Below are positions 26,475-35,545 of a stretch of 64,000 nt of DNA, piece by piece. Within the stretch, counting starts at the first letter, position 1. Each line of letters opens with the position of its first letter. This DNA comes from Micromonospora saelicesensis (GTDB taxonomy: Bacteria > Actinomycetota > Actinomycetes > Mycobacteriales > Micromonosporaceae), in contig NZ_FMCR01000001.1 of NCBI RefSeq assembly GCF_900091575.1, positions 1,488,001-1,552,000 of the forward strand, written 5' to 3'. Both the position numbers and the translations under genes were made by a program. Under the pieces are notes generated by a model. That model did not search any database. It worked only from the letters and a program-made list of their open reading frames with translations, and had not been told where the DNA came from.

Positions 26475-27854
26475 TTACGCCGAAGTGGTCCGACCGGACC
26501 CCTCATCGGCAACCGCGGCGGTCGGTGTGTCGCCCGGGCGGTGCAGGGCGGGAGCCCAGGTCAGCAGGGCCAGCGGGTACAGCAGGTAGCCGAAGCGGGT
26601 CGTGGGCATCAGGGCGATGGCGGCGAGCAGCCCGTACCCGCAGATGAGTGCGGTGGCGACGGCGGTGCGGGGCGGGCGGCGGGCGAGCCGGACGGCGATG
26701 GCCACTCCGGCGGCGACCAGCAGCCCGGCGGCGATCAGCCGGCCGGCGGGTAGCGCGCTGGCGATCAGGTAGCCGGGGAACGGGGACTGCGCGGGGCTGG
26801 TGACCAGCCCGTGGCCGAGGGGGAAGCGCAGCACGTTCTCGGTGAGGGCGTCGCGGTCCACCAGCAGCGCCGGCAGTAGTGCGGCGATGGGCAGTCCGAT
26901 GGCGCCGACGGCGACTCGGGTGCCGGCGCGTCGGGTCAGGCCCCAGACGATCAGGACCAGGGCGACCGGCCAGGCGAACAGCTTCAGCGCGCCGGCGAGC
27001 CCGACCGCGAGGCCGGCCCGGCCGGGTCGGTCGGCGGCGGCGAACGCGAGGGCCAGCAGGCAGAGCGCGAGTACGGGTAGGTCGTCGCCGCCGGTGGCGA
27101 GGGTGAGGGCGCAGATCGGCAGTACGGTGGCGGCCTGCACGCCGCGCAGCAGGGCGGCGTCCCGCCGGTGGTTCGCGGCAGTGGTGGCCTGGCCGGCGGT
27201 GGCCCCGCCGGTGGTGGCCTGGCCGGCGGTGGCCGGTGTTCTGCGCAGGGCGGCCACGGCCAGGGCGAGTGCCAGCGCGGTGCCCACCGCGAACCAGACC
27301 CGGGAGTCGGTCCACCAGGTGTCGAGCAGTGCTCTGGGCAGGCCGAACATCGCCATGCCGGGCTGGTACGGGGTGTAGCCCATCAGTTGCTCGCCCGGTG
27401 GCAGGGCGGCGATGGCGTCGGGTCCGAGGTATGGCGTGCCGTGTTCCAGGAGGCGGCTGCCGGCCTGTTCCACGACCAGCACCTCCTCCTGGGCCCGGTC
27501 GGTGCGCCCACCGGCCCGGTCGATGCTCTGCCAGGCCAGGGGCAGCAGTGTGGTGGTGGCCCAGGCGAGGCCGGTGACCGCCCAGCGGGCTGGCAGACCG
27601 GTCAGCCGGGAGGTGGGAGAGCGTCGACGCAACAGAAGTTGGGCGATCACCGTCAGCGTCGCGAGCAGATAGCCGACGGCGGCGACCGCGCCCCAGGCGC
27701 GGTGCGGCAGCAGGGTGGACGTGACCGCGGTGATCGCGGCGAAGGTGGCCGACACGGCGTAGAGGCCCAGGTCGAGGGCGAGTCCGCCGGCGGCGTTGTC
27801 GAGCGTGCGCCAGTGCCAGCGACTGCGGTGGGCGGTCGGGTCGTCGACGATCAC
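26475..27854 (-). CDS. Polytopic GT-C-like membrane protein (DUF2029/GT87-like)
   Basis: 459 aa with about ten hydrophobic segments. The first outer loop has QEEVLVVEQAGSRLLEHGTPYLGPD and YTPYQPGM, resembling GT-C glycosyltransferases that act on prenyl-linked sugars. Residues about 207-228 contain a Thr/Gly/Ala repeat (ATTGGATAGQATT) produced by a 24-bp DNA repeat. The start is set at GTG 27854; the open frame continues upstream to 28547 but only as antisense to the next gene. No ribosome-binding site is evident. Substrate unknown. It is the third GT-C type gene in this window. Confidence 0.7.
   Translation of the reverse strand: MIVDDPTAHRSRWHWRTLDNAAGGLALDLGLYAVSATFAAITAVTSTLLPHRAWGAVAAVGYLLATLTVIAQLLLRRRSPTSRLTGLPARWAVTGLAWATTTLLPLAWQSIDRAGGRTDRAQEEVLVVEQAGSRLLEHGTPYLGPDAIAALPPGEQLMGYTPYQPGMAMFGLPRALLDTWWTDSRVWFAVGTALALALAVAALRRTPATAGQATTGGATAGQATTAANHRRDAALLRGVQAATVLPICALTLATGGDDLPVLALCLLALAFAAADRPGRAGLAVGLAGALKLFAWPVALVLIVWGLTRRAGTRVAVGAIGLPIAALLPALLVDRDALTENVLRFPLGHGLVTSPAQSPFPGYLIASALPAGRLIAAGLLVAAGVAIAVRLARRPPRTAVATALICGYGLLAAIALMPTTRFGYLLYPLALLTWAPALHRPGDTPTAAVADEGSGRTTSA
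27181..27234. repeat. 24-bp direct repeat inside a membrane-protein gene
   Basis: Identical 24-bp units at 27181-27204 and 27211-27234, period 30 bp, in frame within the 26475-27854 gene. They encode a duplicated Ala/Thr/Gly stretch in a loop. Confidence 0.7.
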
Positions 27855-27904
27855 GCGCGACAGTCTGGCAGACCGGGCTGCCCGCGCAGCGGGGCGACGC
27901 CTGC

Positions 27905-30436
27905 TCAGGCGGGCAGGTGTGGCAGGCGGTCGGGCCTGGAGCGGCCGGCCTGGCGGCGGTTCTGGCTCAACCGGATCACCGCCCCGGTGTCGTGCAGCGG
28001 CGCGGCGAGGGTGCCCGGTCGGCCGCCCGAGCCGCGCTGCATCGCCGCGAGCAGGGTGCCGGACGGCATCGGCCGGGCGAACAGATGCCCCTGGCCGGCG
28101 ACGCAGCCCAACTCCCAGAGGGCCCGCCGCTGCGGCTCGCTTTCCACCCCCTCGGCCACCACGTCCAGGTCGAGGCTGCGACCCAGGTCGAGGGTGGAGC
28201 GGATGACGGCGGCGGCCTCCGCCGAGCTCTCCATCGTCGTCACGAAGCTCCGGTCGATCTTCAGCTCGTGAACCGGGATTCGGGAGAGCAGCGAGAGGGA
28301 GGAGTAGCCGGTGCCGAAGTCGTCCAACGCCAACCGGACTCCCTCGTCGCGTAGTCGGCTGAGCACCCGGTCGACCACGTCGAGTTGGCTGAGGGTCAGC
28401 GTCTCGGTCAACTCCAGGACCAGCCGGTCCGGTGGCAGGTCGTGGGCGCGGAGGCGGGCCAGCACCGAGCCCGGGAACCGCGCGTCGAGCAGACTGCGCG
28501 GGGACACGTTGACCGCGACCGGTACGTCGAAGCCCGCGTCGCGCCAACTCACCGCCGCGATCAGCGCCTGGTCGAGGATCGCTTCGGCGAAGGCAGGTAG
28601 CAGCCCGGACCGTTCCACCGCCTCCAGGAACCGCAGCGGGTCGATCAGGCCGTGGGTGGGGTGGTGCCAGCGGGCCAGCGCCTCAGCGCTGGTCACCTCA
28701 CCGGTGCCCAGGTCGACGATCGGTTGGAAGTTGACGACGAACTCGTGGTCGGCGACCGCGCGCGGTAGGTCACCGCCGAGGGTGAGGCGACCAAGGTCGG
28801 CGGTGTCGCGGGTCGGGGCGTACGTGGAGATCCGCTGCCCGGCTCGCTTCGCCTGGTACATGGCCACGTCGGCGCGGCGCAGCAACTCGGCCATGCCGCC
28901 GTTGGACGGTGCGCCGGAGATCCCGCCGCTGGCTTCGACGCTGATTCGCATGCCGTCCAACTCGAACGGCTCGTGCAGGGCGGCGAGCAGCGTCTCGGCC
29001 CGGTGCGCGGCGACCGCCGGGGCCGGCAGACCGCGCATGAGTACGGCGAACTCGTCGCCGCCGAGGCGGGCCACCAGGTCGCTCGGCTGGGCCGCACCCC
29101 GCAACCGGTCGGCCACCTGCACCAGCACCTGATCGCCGGCGGCATGCCCGAGCGTGTCGTTGACTTCCTTGAAATGGTTGAGGTCGATCAACACCAGCGC
29201 GGTCACCCCGTCGGCATGACGGGTGCTCAGCTGTTCCGTGCCCTCGTCGAGGAGGTGCCGGCGGTTGGCCAGGCCGGTCAGCGCGTCGTGTGAGGCCGCG
29301 TACGCGTGCTCGTCGGCGACCCGGGCCAGTTCGGCGTACGCCTGGGCGTTGCGCACGGCGGTGCAGAGCGCGGAGGCGAAGGTCCGCAGGGTGTACTGCT
29401 CCCGCTCGGAGAGTTGCACCGGGCCGCGGAAGCGCAGCCGAAGCATGCCGACGTCGACCGTCCGGTCGTGGCCTTCCAGCGGTGCGGGGACGATCGTGCC
29501 GTCCACGTCGGTGAGCGTGCCGGTCGGGCCGTCGAAGGTGATGCCGCCGGTGCCGCCGCGTACGGTGCGGCCGCCGTCGCGCAGCTCGATCTCGACCTCG
29601 TCGGCGGAGAACAACTCGGCGGCCTGGGTGACGGCGGTGGTGAGGACGTTGTCCAGGTCGACCACGTTGAGCGCGTCGGTGGTGCGGGCCAGCCGCTGCC
29701 ACGCCTGCTGCTCGGTGCGGCCTCGGATGCGCGCGGAGTAGGCCAGGTGCAGGCTCAGGACCAGGGGCGGGACGGCGAGCAGCAGCCGGGGGTCCATCCG
29801 GACGATCAGCAACGTGCAGGCCGCGACGGCGAACCGCACGGCGAAGCCGGCAAGCCGAAGGTCGAGATTGCTGCGGAAGTGCTTCGCGATTCTGGTCTGG
29901 GAGGCGAGCGCGATGACCGGGATGGCGAGTAGGTCGTCCAGGAGCGCCGCGACCAGGTAGGCGAGCGCCAACGGCCCCAGCAGCATCAGGGGGGCCGTCT
30001 CCGTGGGCGGCCAGGTCCAGGTCGTCATCGCGAGTGCCGTGCCGGCGCCCCAGGCCACGATGACGTTCTTGCCGATACCGAAGGCCAGCTTGATCGGTGT
30101 GAGGCGAAGCGAGGCGAGGGCGATTCCGACTGCGGTACAGAGCACGACCACCGAGGTCGGGGCGATGGCTGCACCGACGATGATCGCTGTCTCGTTCCAG
30201 CTGATCGACTGGGTCGTCGACCGGATCCGTACGCGAGCCTTGACGAGCGTGCCCAACGCGATCATGAGCGTGAGCATGACCAGGACTGCGCCGTCGCTCA
30301 CCGTCTCCAGCTTCGCCGAACGGAATGCGGTCGGAAGTGACGTGGCGACGATGACCGCGGCAACAACGACGACGAGACCGACGAGCAGCAACAGCCGCCG
30401 ATCGGTCTCAATCTCTCGTCGCTGAGGAAGGGTCAT
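27905..30436 (-). CDS. Membrane-bound GGDEF-EAL protein (c-di-GMP turnover)
   Basis: 843 aa. About eight membrane helices fill residues 15-240. A GAF-like region (about 245-375) follows. The GGDEF domain has the intact motif RLGGDEF at about 457-463, and the EAL domain begins with the intact SAEALARW near 583-590 and keeps the DDFGTGYSSLSLL and LKIDRSFV blocks. Both cyclase and phosphodiesterase sites look complete, so the protein could make or degrade cyclic di-GMP, probably switched by the N-terminal sensor. Ribosome-binding site GGGAG lies before the ATG. It stands alone, facing a 700-bp gap. Confidence 0.95.
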   Translation of the reverse strand: MTLPQRREIETDRRLLLLVGLVVVVAAVIVATSLPTAFRSAKLETVSDGAVLVMLTLMIALGTLVKARVRIRSTTQSISWNETAIIVGAAIAPTSVVVLCTAVGIALASLRLTPIKLAFGIGKNVIVAWGAGTALAMTTWTWPPTETAPLMLLGPLALAYLVAALLDDLLAIPVIALASQTRIAKHFRSNLDLRLAGFAVRFAVAACTLLIVRMDPRLLLAVPPLVLSLHLAYSARIRGRTEQQAWQRLARTTDALNVVDLDNVLTTAVTQAAELFSADEVEIELRDGGRTVRGGTGGITFDGPTGTLTDVDGTIVPAPLEGHDRTVDVGMLRLRFRGPVQLSEREQYTLRTFASALCTAVRNAQAYAELARVADEHAYAASHDALTGLANRRHLLDEGTEQLSTRHADGVTALVLIDLNHFKEVNDTLGHAAGDQVLVQVADRLRGAAQPSDLVARLGGDEFAVLMRGLPAPAVAAHRAETLLAALHEPFELDGMRISVEASGGISGAPSNGGMAELLRRADVAMYQAKRAGQRISTYAPTRDTADLGRLTLGGDLPRAVADHEFVVNFQPIVDLGTGEVTSAEALARWHHPTHGLIDPLRFLEAVERSGLLPAFAEAILDQALIAAVSWRDAGFDVPVAVNVSPRSLLDARFPGSVLARLRAHDLPPDRLVLELTETLTLSQLDVVDRVLSRLRDEGVRLALDDFGTGYSSLSLLSRIPVHELKIDRSFVTTMESSAEAAAVIRSTLDLGRSLDLDVVAEGVESEPQRRALWELGCVAGQGHLFARPMPSGTLLAAMQRGSGGRPGTLAAPLHDTGAVIRLSQNRRQAGRSRPDRLPHLPA

Positions 30437-31144
30437 GCCGCTCCCGAAGGACTGCCTGCTCGTTCTCGCAGCCTACTGCCCGGGCCCTCAGAAGTCCTGT
30501 GTCGAACTTGTCAGTTCCAGTCGGTGCCACGCATCGCGTTGCCCCCTTCTCCCGCTGCGCCAATTGGAGTACCTGTCCCGTGATGGGGAGGTCTTCCTCC
30601 GAAAGGCAGCTTAAGAGGCGGAAGGGCAGGCTAGAAGAAATAAATGTCGGTATGCGCAACATTAGCCAACTTGAAGCCTGTTTATCACGTTCTGTCCATC
30701 GTTACTGAACGGAGTGCGGTCGAACGAGCCGGCACTGGATTCAAGTGGCACCTTGCAAGTGTGGACGGTATCTGACGAGGTTATGGGACGCCTTATTCTT
30801 TGAGTCTGAGGGCCGTTCAGGAGTTGCCTCATCCGGAGTTTGGTCAGGCGTGAGGGCGGCATGGGCAGAGTTGGCGCGGCCGAGGGCGCCCAGTGGGGCA
30901 GGTAAATGGCAGCGGCCTACGCCCGGTCCTTGGCGACGACGGGTGGATAACCGCGTTTCGGCAGGCGGGGATGCAACTTGCTGCCGGCACCGTGCGGTCC
31001 CGCACTGGCATTCGCGCAGCTCCTCCCGTCACTCCCGCACGCCTAACCGTCGTTCGTATCGCCCCGTAAGCGGTACGCCACCCCACGAGGTCGTACACTC
31101 CGTTGCGTGATCGGCTGAATACCTGATACGGCTGGCGGGGACGG
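30437..31144. other. 708-bp intergenic region between divergent regulators
   Basis: No supported gene. The part near 30590-30740 is less GC-rich than its surroundings (AGAAGAAATAAATGTC, TTTATCACGTTCTG) and could hold regulatory sites. Short frames exist on both strands but have no ribosome-binding site, no recognisable family and no codon bias. Near 31103-31131 TTGCGT and ATACGG lie 17 bp apart, a weak candidate promoter for the SARP gene. Confidence 0.4.
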
Positions 31145-34100
31145 GTGGAGATTCAGGTTCTGGGCGGCCTTTCGGTGCAACTCTCTACCCACACGCTGCG
31201 CCTTGGCACACCCAAGCAGCAGACAATCTTCGCGATGCTCACCATTCAGCCCGAGCGACTTGTGACAGTGGACGACCTCGTCGATGAGCTATGGGCCGAT
31301 CGCCCACCGCGATCGGCCGTAGCTAATGTGCGTACCTACGCCGCCAATCTGCGCCGGGCTTTCGAGGCTTTCCCGGCCGGCCGCGGTGCCATCGAACGCC
31401 AGCGCAGCGGCTATCGGCTCGTAGTCGACCCGGAACGGGTCGACGTCTTTCGCTTCGAGTTGGAACGGAACGCGGGCCGGGAAGCGCTGACGGGTGGCCA
31501 CCTGGACCGTGCCCGCGAACTGCTGGGGCGTGCCCTGGCTCGGTGGCGGGGACCGATGCTCGCCGGCGTACCGCTCGGGCCCGTCCTCACCTCCCGAGCT
31601 GTCGCGGCCGAGGAGGAGCGGCTGTTGACCGTGGAACTTCTCGCTGACGTCCAACTGAGATCGGGCCGGGACGACCTGGCAATTGCGCTGTTACGGGAGG
31701 TGGTGGCCCGCCATCCTCTGCGTGAGCCGGCCTACGTCCTGCTCATGCGTGCCCTGCACGAGCGCGGGGACAACGCGGAGGCGCTGGCGGTGTACGACGA
31801 GATTCGAACAACGCTGACCACGGAGTTGGGTGTCGGCCCCGGGGGCAATCTCGAGGAGTTGCGCCGCTCCATCGTCACGGCGATGTCGCGCCCCGGTTCG
31901 GCGCGTGCCGCCGTACGGGTTCGCGGACCTGACCGGGCGCGCCAGCCAGCGGGAGGGGCGGGCGTGGCGGTCAGCGCGGCACCGGAGCCGGCGGCTCAGA
32001 TCAGCCCAGTCGATCACCTTCCCCGAGCTGTCACCGACTTCGTCGGCCGAGCGGACGTGGTGTGGCGGCTGCTGGCGGAGACTCGGCGGGTCGAGGAGCG
32101 GGTGCCGGCCGTACACATCATCGACGGCATGGCAGGCAGCGGGAAGACGGCCCTCGCCGTGCACCTCGCCCGTCGGCTGTCCGATCGATACCCGGACGCC
32201 GCGTTGTTCATCGACCTGTGCGGGCACGGTGACAAGAACCGGATCGAGCCGGCGGGTGCTCTGTTCACCCTGCTTCGACAGCTCGGGGTGCCGGCCGACC
32301 GGGTTCCGGTGGAGTTCGACGACAGAGTGGAGTTGTGGCGACAGGAGTTGGCCCGCCGCAGGGCAGTGGTGATCCTCGACAACGCCGCGAGCAGCGAGCA
32401 GATCATGCCCCTGCTGCCGGCCGAGCCGACCACCGTTGTGTTGGTGACCTCGCGACGACGGCTGTCCCACCCGGATGCCGGGCCGTCGCGGACGCTGCCG
32501 GTGATGAGCCCGCAGGAGAGCGTGGATCTGCTCCGCCTGAGCGTCGGTCGGGACCGGGTCGAGGCCGAGCCGGATGCCGCCGCCGAGGTGGTGCGCCGGT
32601 GCGGGTACCTCCCACTGGCGATTCGACTGGCCGGTGCCAGGCTGGCGCATCGGCGCGGCTGGCGGTTGGCGGACCTGGTGGAGCAGATGGCTGGCGATGC
32701 TCCGGTGCTGCACCATCTCGCTCAGGAGGAGAGCACTGTCACCGGGGCCTTCGCTGCCTCCTATGAACCGCTTTCACCTTTGACCAAGCGTGTCTTCCGA
32801 TTCCTGGGTCTGTACCCGGGCAGCCGCTTCGGCGCGCCGGCAGTCGCCGCACTGACCGGTCTGACGATCGCGGAAGCTCGCGCGGCGCTCGACGACCTTG
32901 TCGACCGGAACCTGGTCGAGGACCTGGACTCGACGCGATATCGACTACACGACCTCATGCGGCAGTACTCCATCGATCTGTGCTCGGGTACCGACTCGTC
33001 GAACGACCGCCGACGTGGACTGGCTCGACTGTTCGACTTCACGCTGGAGGCCGTCCTGAAGGTCGCCGACCTGCTGGAGCCGGGCGTCATCAGATCCCAG
33101 GTGACGCACATTCCGACCGGACAGCTCGAACTCGTCGAGGCCATCGGGGAGCCGACCGCTGACTGGTTGGAGGCCGAGCGGACGGACCTGGTGACGATGG
33201 TGGTGTCGGCACGCGAGTCGGGGTTCCACCAGCACTGCTGGCAACTGGCCCGCGCTCTCTGGCGCTTTTGCTACATCCGCGGTTACTTCGAAGACATCAT
33301 CCTGACCCATCGTCATGGACTGGAGGCGGCGGAGGCTGCCGGGGACATCGATGCGCTCGCGCTGATGAACAACTACCTGGCGTCCGCCTACGTCCGCACC
33401 GGGAACAAGCAGGGGGCGCTCGACCACCTGACCCGCTCGGTCGAGCTCTCCCGCAACTCGTGGGACGCGCTGAACCCGGCCCGGTACCGCGCGAACCTCG
33501 CCGCTGTCTACTGGTGGAGCGGTCACCTGGCCGAGTCGGTGAAGCTCGGCTTCGCGTGTCTGCGCGATTACAAGGTGTACGGGAATGTCGGCGGGTCCAT
33601 CCTGCTACCGAATCTCGGTCTGGCGCTCTCAGCCCTGGGCCGTTACGAGGAGGCGCTGCGGATACACCGCCGGCACCTGGCGTGGGCCCGGACGAACTCC
33701 GACGAGTTCCACACGCTCAACGCTCTCAGCCACATCGGCGCCGTGCGTCTCCGAATGGGTGACCTTCCGCAGGCGATCCGAATTCTCCTGGCCTCGTTGG
33801 CGCTGCGCGATCGCACCGGGCACCGGTATGCCGAGGCCGAGGTGCGCAACGACCTCGGGATCGCCTATCGCGGTCTGGGTCGTCTGGTGGAGGCCCAGCA
33901 GGAGCACGAGTTGGCTCGGAAGCTGTCGATCGGTTCGGGCGAGCGACACGTCGAGGCGGCTGCGCTCAACGAACTCGGCCGCACCCTGCTGGCGCAGGGT
34001 CGGGGCGGTGAGGCGTTCGAGGTGCACCAGGAGGCGTTGCGGTTGGCCACGCGGATTGCGCACCCCCACGAGCAGGGTCGAGCGTTGGCCGGGCTCGCCG

Positions 34101-34249
34101 AATACTTCGCCCGCACCGACCCGGCCGAGGCGCGGCGGCACTGGGAGCGGGCGTTGGCGATCTTCCGACGGATGGGCGTGCCGGAGCGCTTCGAGGCCGA
34201 ACGTCGCCTCGCCGAGTTGACTGGCCCGACAGTGGTCGCAGAGCGCTGA
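31145..34249 (+). CDS. SARP/AfsR-type regulator: OmpR-like HTH, BTAD, NTPase, TPR
   Basis: 1034 aa. Residues 1-95 are the winged-helix DNA-binding domain (MEIQVLGGLSVQL, RTYAANLRRAFE). Residues 98-245 form the bacterial transcriptional activator domain (BTAD). A linker leads to a STAND/NB-ARC NTPase with P-loop GMAGSGKT near 331-338 and GYLPLAIRLAGARLA. From about 700 to 1020 are tetratricopeptide repeats (EALRIHRRHLAWAR, ALRDRTGHRYAEAEVRNDLG and similar). Such large SARPs activate secondary metabolism or respond to an NTP-gated signal. The start is GTG 31145. No biosynthetic cluster is adjacent, so the target is unknown. Confidence 0.93.
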   Translation: MEIQVLGGLSVQLSTHTLRLGTPKQQTIFAMLTIQPERLVTVDDLVDELWADRPPRSAVANVRTYAANLRRAFEAFPAGRGAIERQRSGYRLVVDPERVDVFRFELERNAGREALTGGHLDRARELLGRALARWRGPMLAGVPLGPVLTSRAVAAEEERLLTVELLADVQLRSGRDDLAIALLREVVARHPLREPAYVLLMRALHERGDNAEALAVYDEIRTTLTTELGVGPGGNLEELRRSIVTAMSRPGSARAAVRVRGPDRARQPAGGAGVAVSAAPEPAAQISPVDHLPRAVTDFVGRADVVWRLLAETRRVEERVPAVHIIDGMAGSGKTALAVHLARRLSDRYPDAALFIDLCGHGDKNRIEPAGALFTLLRQLGVPADRVPVEFDDRVELWRQELARRRAVVILDNAASSEQIMPLLPAEPTTVVLVTSRRRLSHPDAGPSRTLPVMSPQESVDLLRLSVGRDRVEAEPDAAAEVVRRCGYLPLAIRLAGARLAHRRGWRLADLVEQMAGDAPVLHHLAQEESTVTGAFAASYEPLSPLTKRVFRFLGLYPGSRFGAPAVAALTGLTIAEARAALDDLVDRNLVEDLDSTRYRLHDLMRQYSIDLCSGTDSSNDRRRGLARLFDFTLEAVLKVADLLEPGVIRSQVTHIPTGQLELVEAIGEPTADWLEAERTDLVTMVVSARESGFHQHCWQLARALWRFCYIRGYFEDIILTHRHGLEAAEAAGDIDALALMNNYLASAYVRTGNKQGALDHLTRSVELSRNSWDALNPARYRANLAAVYWWSGHLAESVKLGFACLRDYKVYGNVGGSILLPNLGLALSALGRYEEALRIHRRHLAWARTNSDEFHTLNALSHIGAVRLRMGDLPQAIRILLASLALRDRTGHRYAEAEVRNDLGIAYRGLGRLVEAQQEHELARKLSIGSGERHVEAAALNELGRTLLAQGRGGEAFEVHQEALRLATRIAHPHEQGRALAGLAEYFARTDPAEARRHWERALAIFRRMGVPERFEAERRLAELTGPTVVAER

Positions 34250-34323
34250 CCAGTCTGAACGGCGCTTATCGATTTCTTATCGGCAGGCCCGGTAACTTAC
34301 CGACCGTATCGACGAACGGGGGA

Positions 34324-34345
34324 GGTTCTGCCCCTGGGCAGAACC
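34324..34345. repeat. 22-bp perfect palindrome after SARP gene
   Basis: GGTTCTGCCC-CT-GGGCAGAACC, 10-bp arms and 2-nt loop, 75 bp after the SARP stop. It may be a terminator without T-run or an operator. Confidence 0.55.
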
Positions 34346-34409
34346 GGGTCGTCGACACGCGCCCGCTGCTGGGTCCCCCCAGCGACCTCGGCGGCGGGCT
34401 GGTGAGGGA

Positions 34410-34470
34410 GGAGCGGCGTCGGGGCCGTTGCGCCGTCAGCACCCGGTGCTCGTCAGCGTGACGCCGCTCC
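34410..34470 (+). promoter_or_regulatory. Structured inverted repeat upstream of moaC
   Basis: GGAGCGGCGTC at 34410-34420 pairs perfectly with 34460-34470 and encloses a smaller AGCAC/GTGCT hairpin (34438-34450). It lies just before the moaC promoter, so it is probably part of the SARP terminator region rather than of the moaC mRNA. Confidence 0.4.
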
Positions 34471-34496
34471 TTCCGACCGCCGTCGTACCGCACCGA

Positions 34497-34502
34497 TAGG
34501 CT
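34497..34502 (+). promoter_or_regulatory. -10 element of moaC operon (leaderless)
   Basis: TAGGCT then 7 nt then GTG. The surrounding CCGATAGGCTC is repeated exactly before moeA. Confidence 0.6.
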
Positions 34503-34509
34503 CACGACC

Positions 34510-35001
34510 GTGACCGAACCCGCGCAGCTCAGCCACGTCGATCGCGCCGGCGCGGCCCGCATGGTCGACGTCTCCGCCAAGGCGGTGACGGGTCGCTTGG
34601 CCGTCGCGGCCGGCCGTTTGCGGACCACGCCCGAGGTCATCGACCTGTTGCATCGCGACGGGCTGCCCAAGGGTGACGCGTTGGCCGTCGGGCGGCTCGC
34701 CGGAATCATGGGGGCCAAGCGCACTCCTGACCTGATCCCGCTCTGCCACCCGATCGCCCTGCACGGTGTCACCGTCGACCTGCGGCTGACCGCCGAAACA
34801 GTGGAGATCACGGCGACTGCCCGCACGGCCGACCGGACGGGCGTGGAGATGGAGGCGCTGACGGCGGTTGCCGTCGCCGGTCTCGCCCTGGTCGACATGG
34901 TCAAGGCGGTCGACCCGGCGGCCTCGGTGGAGGCGGTCCGGGTGCTGCGCAAGGAGGGCGGCAAGACCGGCGAGTGGGTTCGGCCGGAGGACCGACCGTG
35001 A
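34510..35001 (+). CDS. moaC: Cyclic pyranopterin monophosphate synthase MoaC
   Basis: 163 aa. It acts with MoaA in the first step of molybdenum cofactor synthesis, making cyclic pyranopterin from the GTP-derived intermediate. Signatures: MVDVSAK near residue 18, KGDALAVGRLAGIMGAKRT, LIPLCHPI, and the ending GMEMEAL-type block (TGVEMEALTAVAVAGLALVDMVKAVD). The start is GTG 34510 with a leaderless promoter. The stop overlaps the following mog start (GTGA). moaA lies 15 kb away on the other strand. Confidence 0.97.
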   Translation: MTEPAQLSHVDRAGAARMVDVSAKAVTGRLAVAAGRLRTTPEVIDLLHRDGLPKGDALAVGRLAGIMGAKRTPDLIPLCHPIALHGVTVDLRLTAETVEITATARTADRTGVEMEALTAVAVAGLALVDMVKAVDPAASVEAVRVLRKEGGKTGEWVRPEDRP

Positions 35002-35468
35002 TCCGGGCCCGGGTGATCGTCGCTTCCAATCGGGCCGCGGCCGGTGTCTACGCCGACACCAGCGGCCCGCTGCTCGTCGCCGGCCTGCGCGAGCTGGGCT
35101 GCCAGGTCGACGACCCGGTGGTGGTGCCCGACGGTGAGCCGGTCGGCGACGCTCTGCGGGCGGCCCGCGCCGACGGTGTCGAGGTGGTGCTGACCAGCGG
35201 CGGCACCGGAGTGACCCCGACGGATCGGACCCCGGACGTGACCCGGGGCCTGCTGGATTACGAGATCCCCGGCATCGCCGAGGCGATCCGTGCGCACAGT
35301 CGTGACCGCGTGCCGACGTCGGTGCTGTCCCGGGGCCTGGCCGGGGTCGCCGGTCGGATGCTGGTGGTCAATCTGCCCGGCTCGACCGGCGGCGCCCGGG
35401 ATGGCCTGGCCGTTCTCGGGCCGATCCTCGGCCACACCGTCGACCAGCTCCGCGGCGGGGACCACTGA
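34998..35468 (+). CDS. mog: Molybdopterin adenylyltransferase (MogA/MoaB family)
   Basis: 156 aa. MoCF-fold protein that adenylates molybdopterin before metal insertion by MoeA. Motifs: ASNRAAAGVYADTSGP at the N-terminus, the loop LTSGGTGVTPTDRTPD (about residues 72-87) and NLPGSTGGARDGL. The GTG start overlaps the moaC stop by 4 nt, so translation is coupled. Whether it corresponds to MogA or MoaB in biochemical terms is not distinguishable by sequence reading; mog is used for its role. Confidence 0.93.
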   Translation: MIRARVIVASNRAAAGVYADTSGPLLVAGLRELGCQVDDPVVVPDGEPVGDALRAARADGVEVVLTSGGTGVTPTDRTPDVTRGLLDYEIPGIAEAIRAHSRDRVPTSVLSRGLAGVAGRMLVVNLPGSTGGARDGLAVLGPILGHTVDQLRGGDH

Positions 35469-35533
35469 CCGCTTCGCGGTGGCGACCACTGACCGGTGCG
35501 CGCCAGGCCCGGGCGGGTGTCGGTCCGTGCCGA

Positions 35534-35539
35534 TAGGCT
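35534..35539 (+). promoter_or_regulatory. -10 element of moeA (leaderless)
   Basis: TAGGCT then 6 nt then GTG; context CCGATAGGCTC is identical to that before moaC, so moeA has its own promoter inside the cluster. Confidence 0.55.
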
Positions 35540-35545
35540 CGGTCG

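Noticed and set aside
27855..28547. An N-terminal extension of the GT-C-like protein to 28547.
   Set aside because: This stretch is the out-of-frame reading of the EAL domain gene on the same strand.
30408..31110. Short frames on both strands in the GGDEF/SARP gap (84, 66, 121 and 84 codons).
   Set aside because: No ribosome-binding site, no family and no codon bias. One overlaps the GGDEF-EAL start.
34410..34470. A molybdenum-cofactor riboswitch ahead of moaC.
   Set aside because: The hairpin ends before the leaderless promoter of moaC, so it would not be in the mRNA. The sequence shows no resemblance to the known motif that I could verify.
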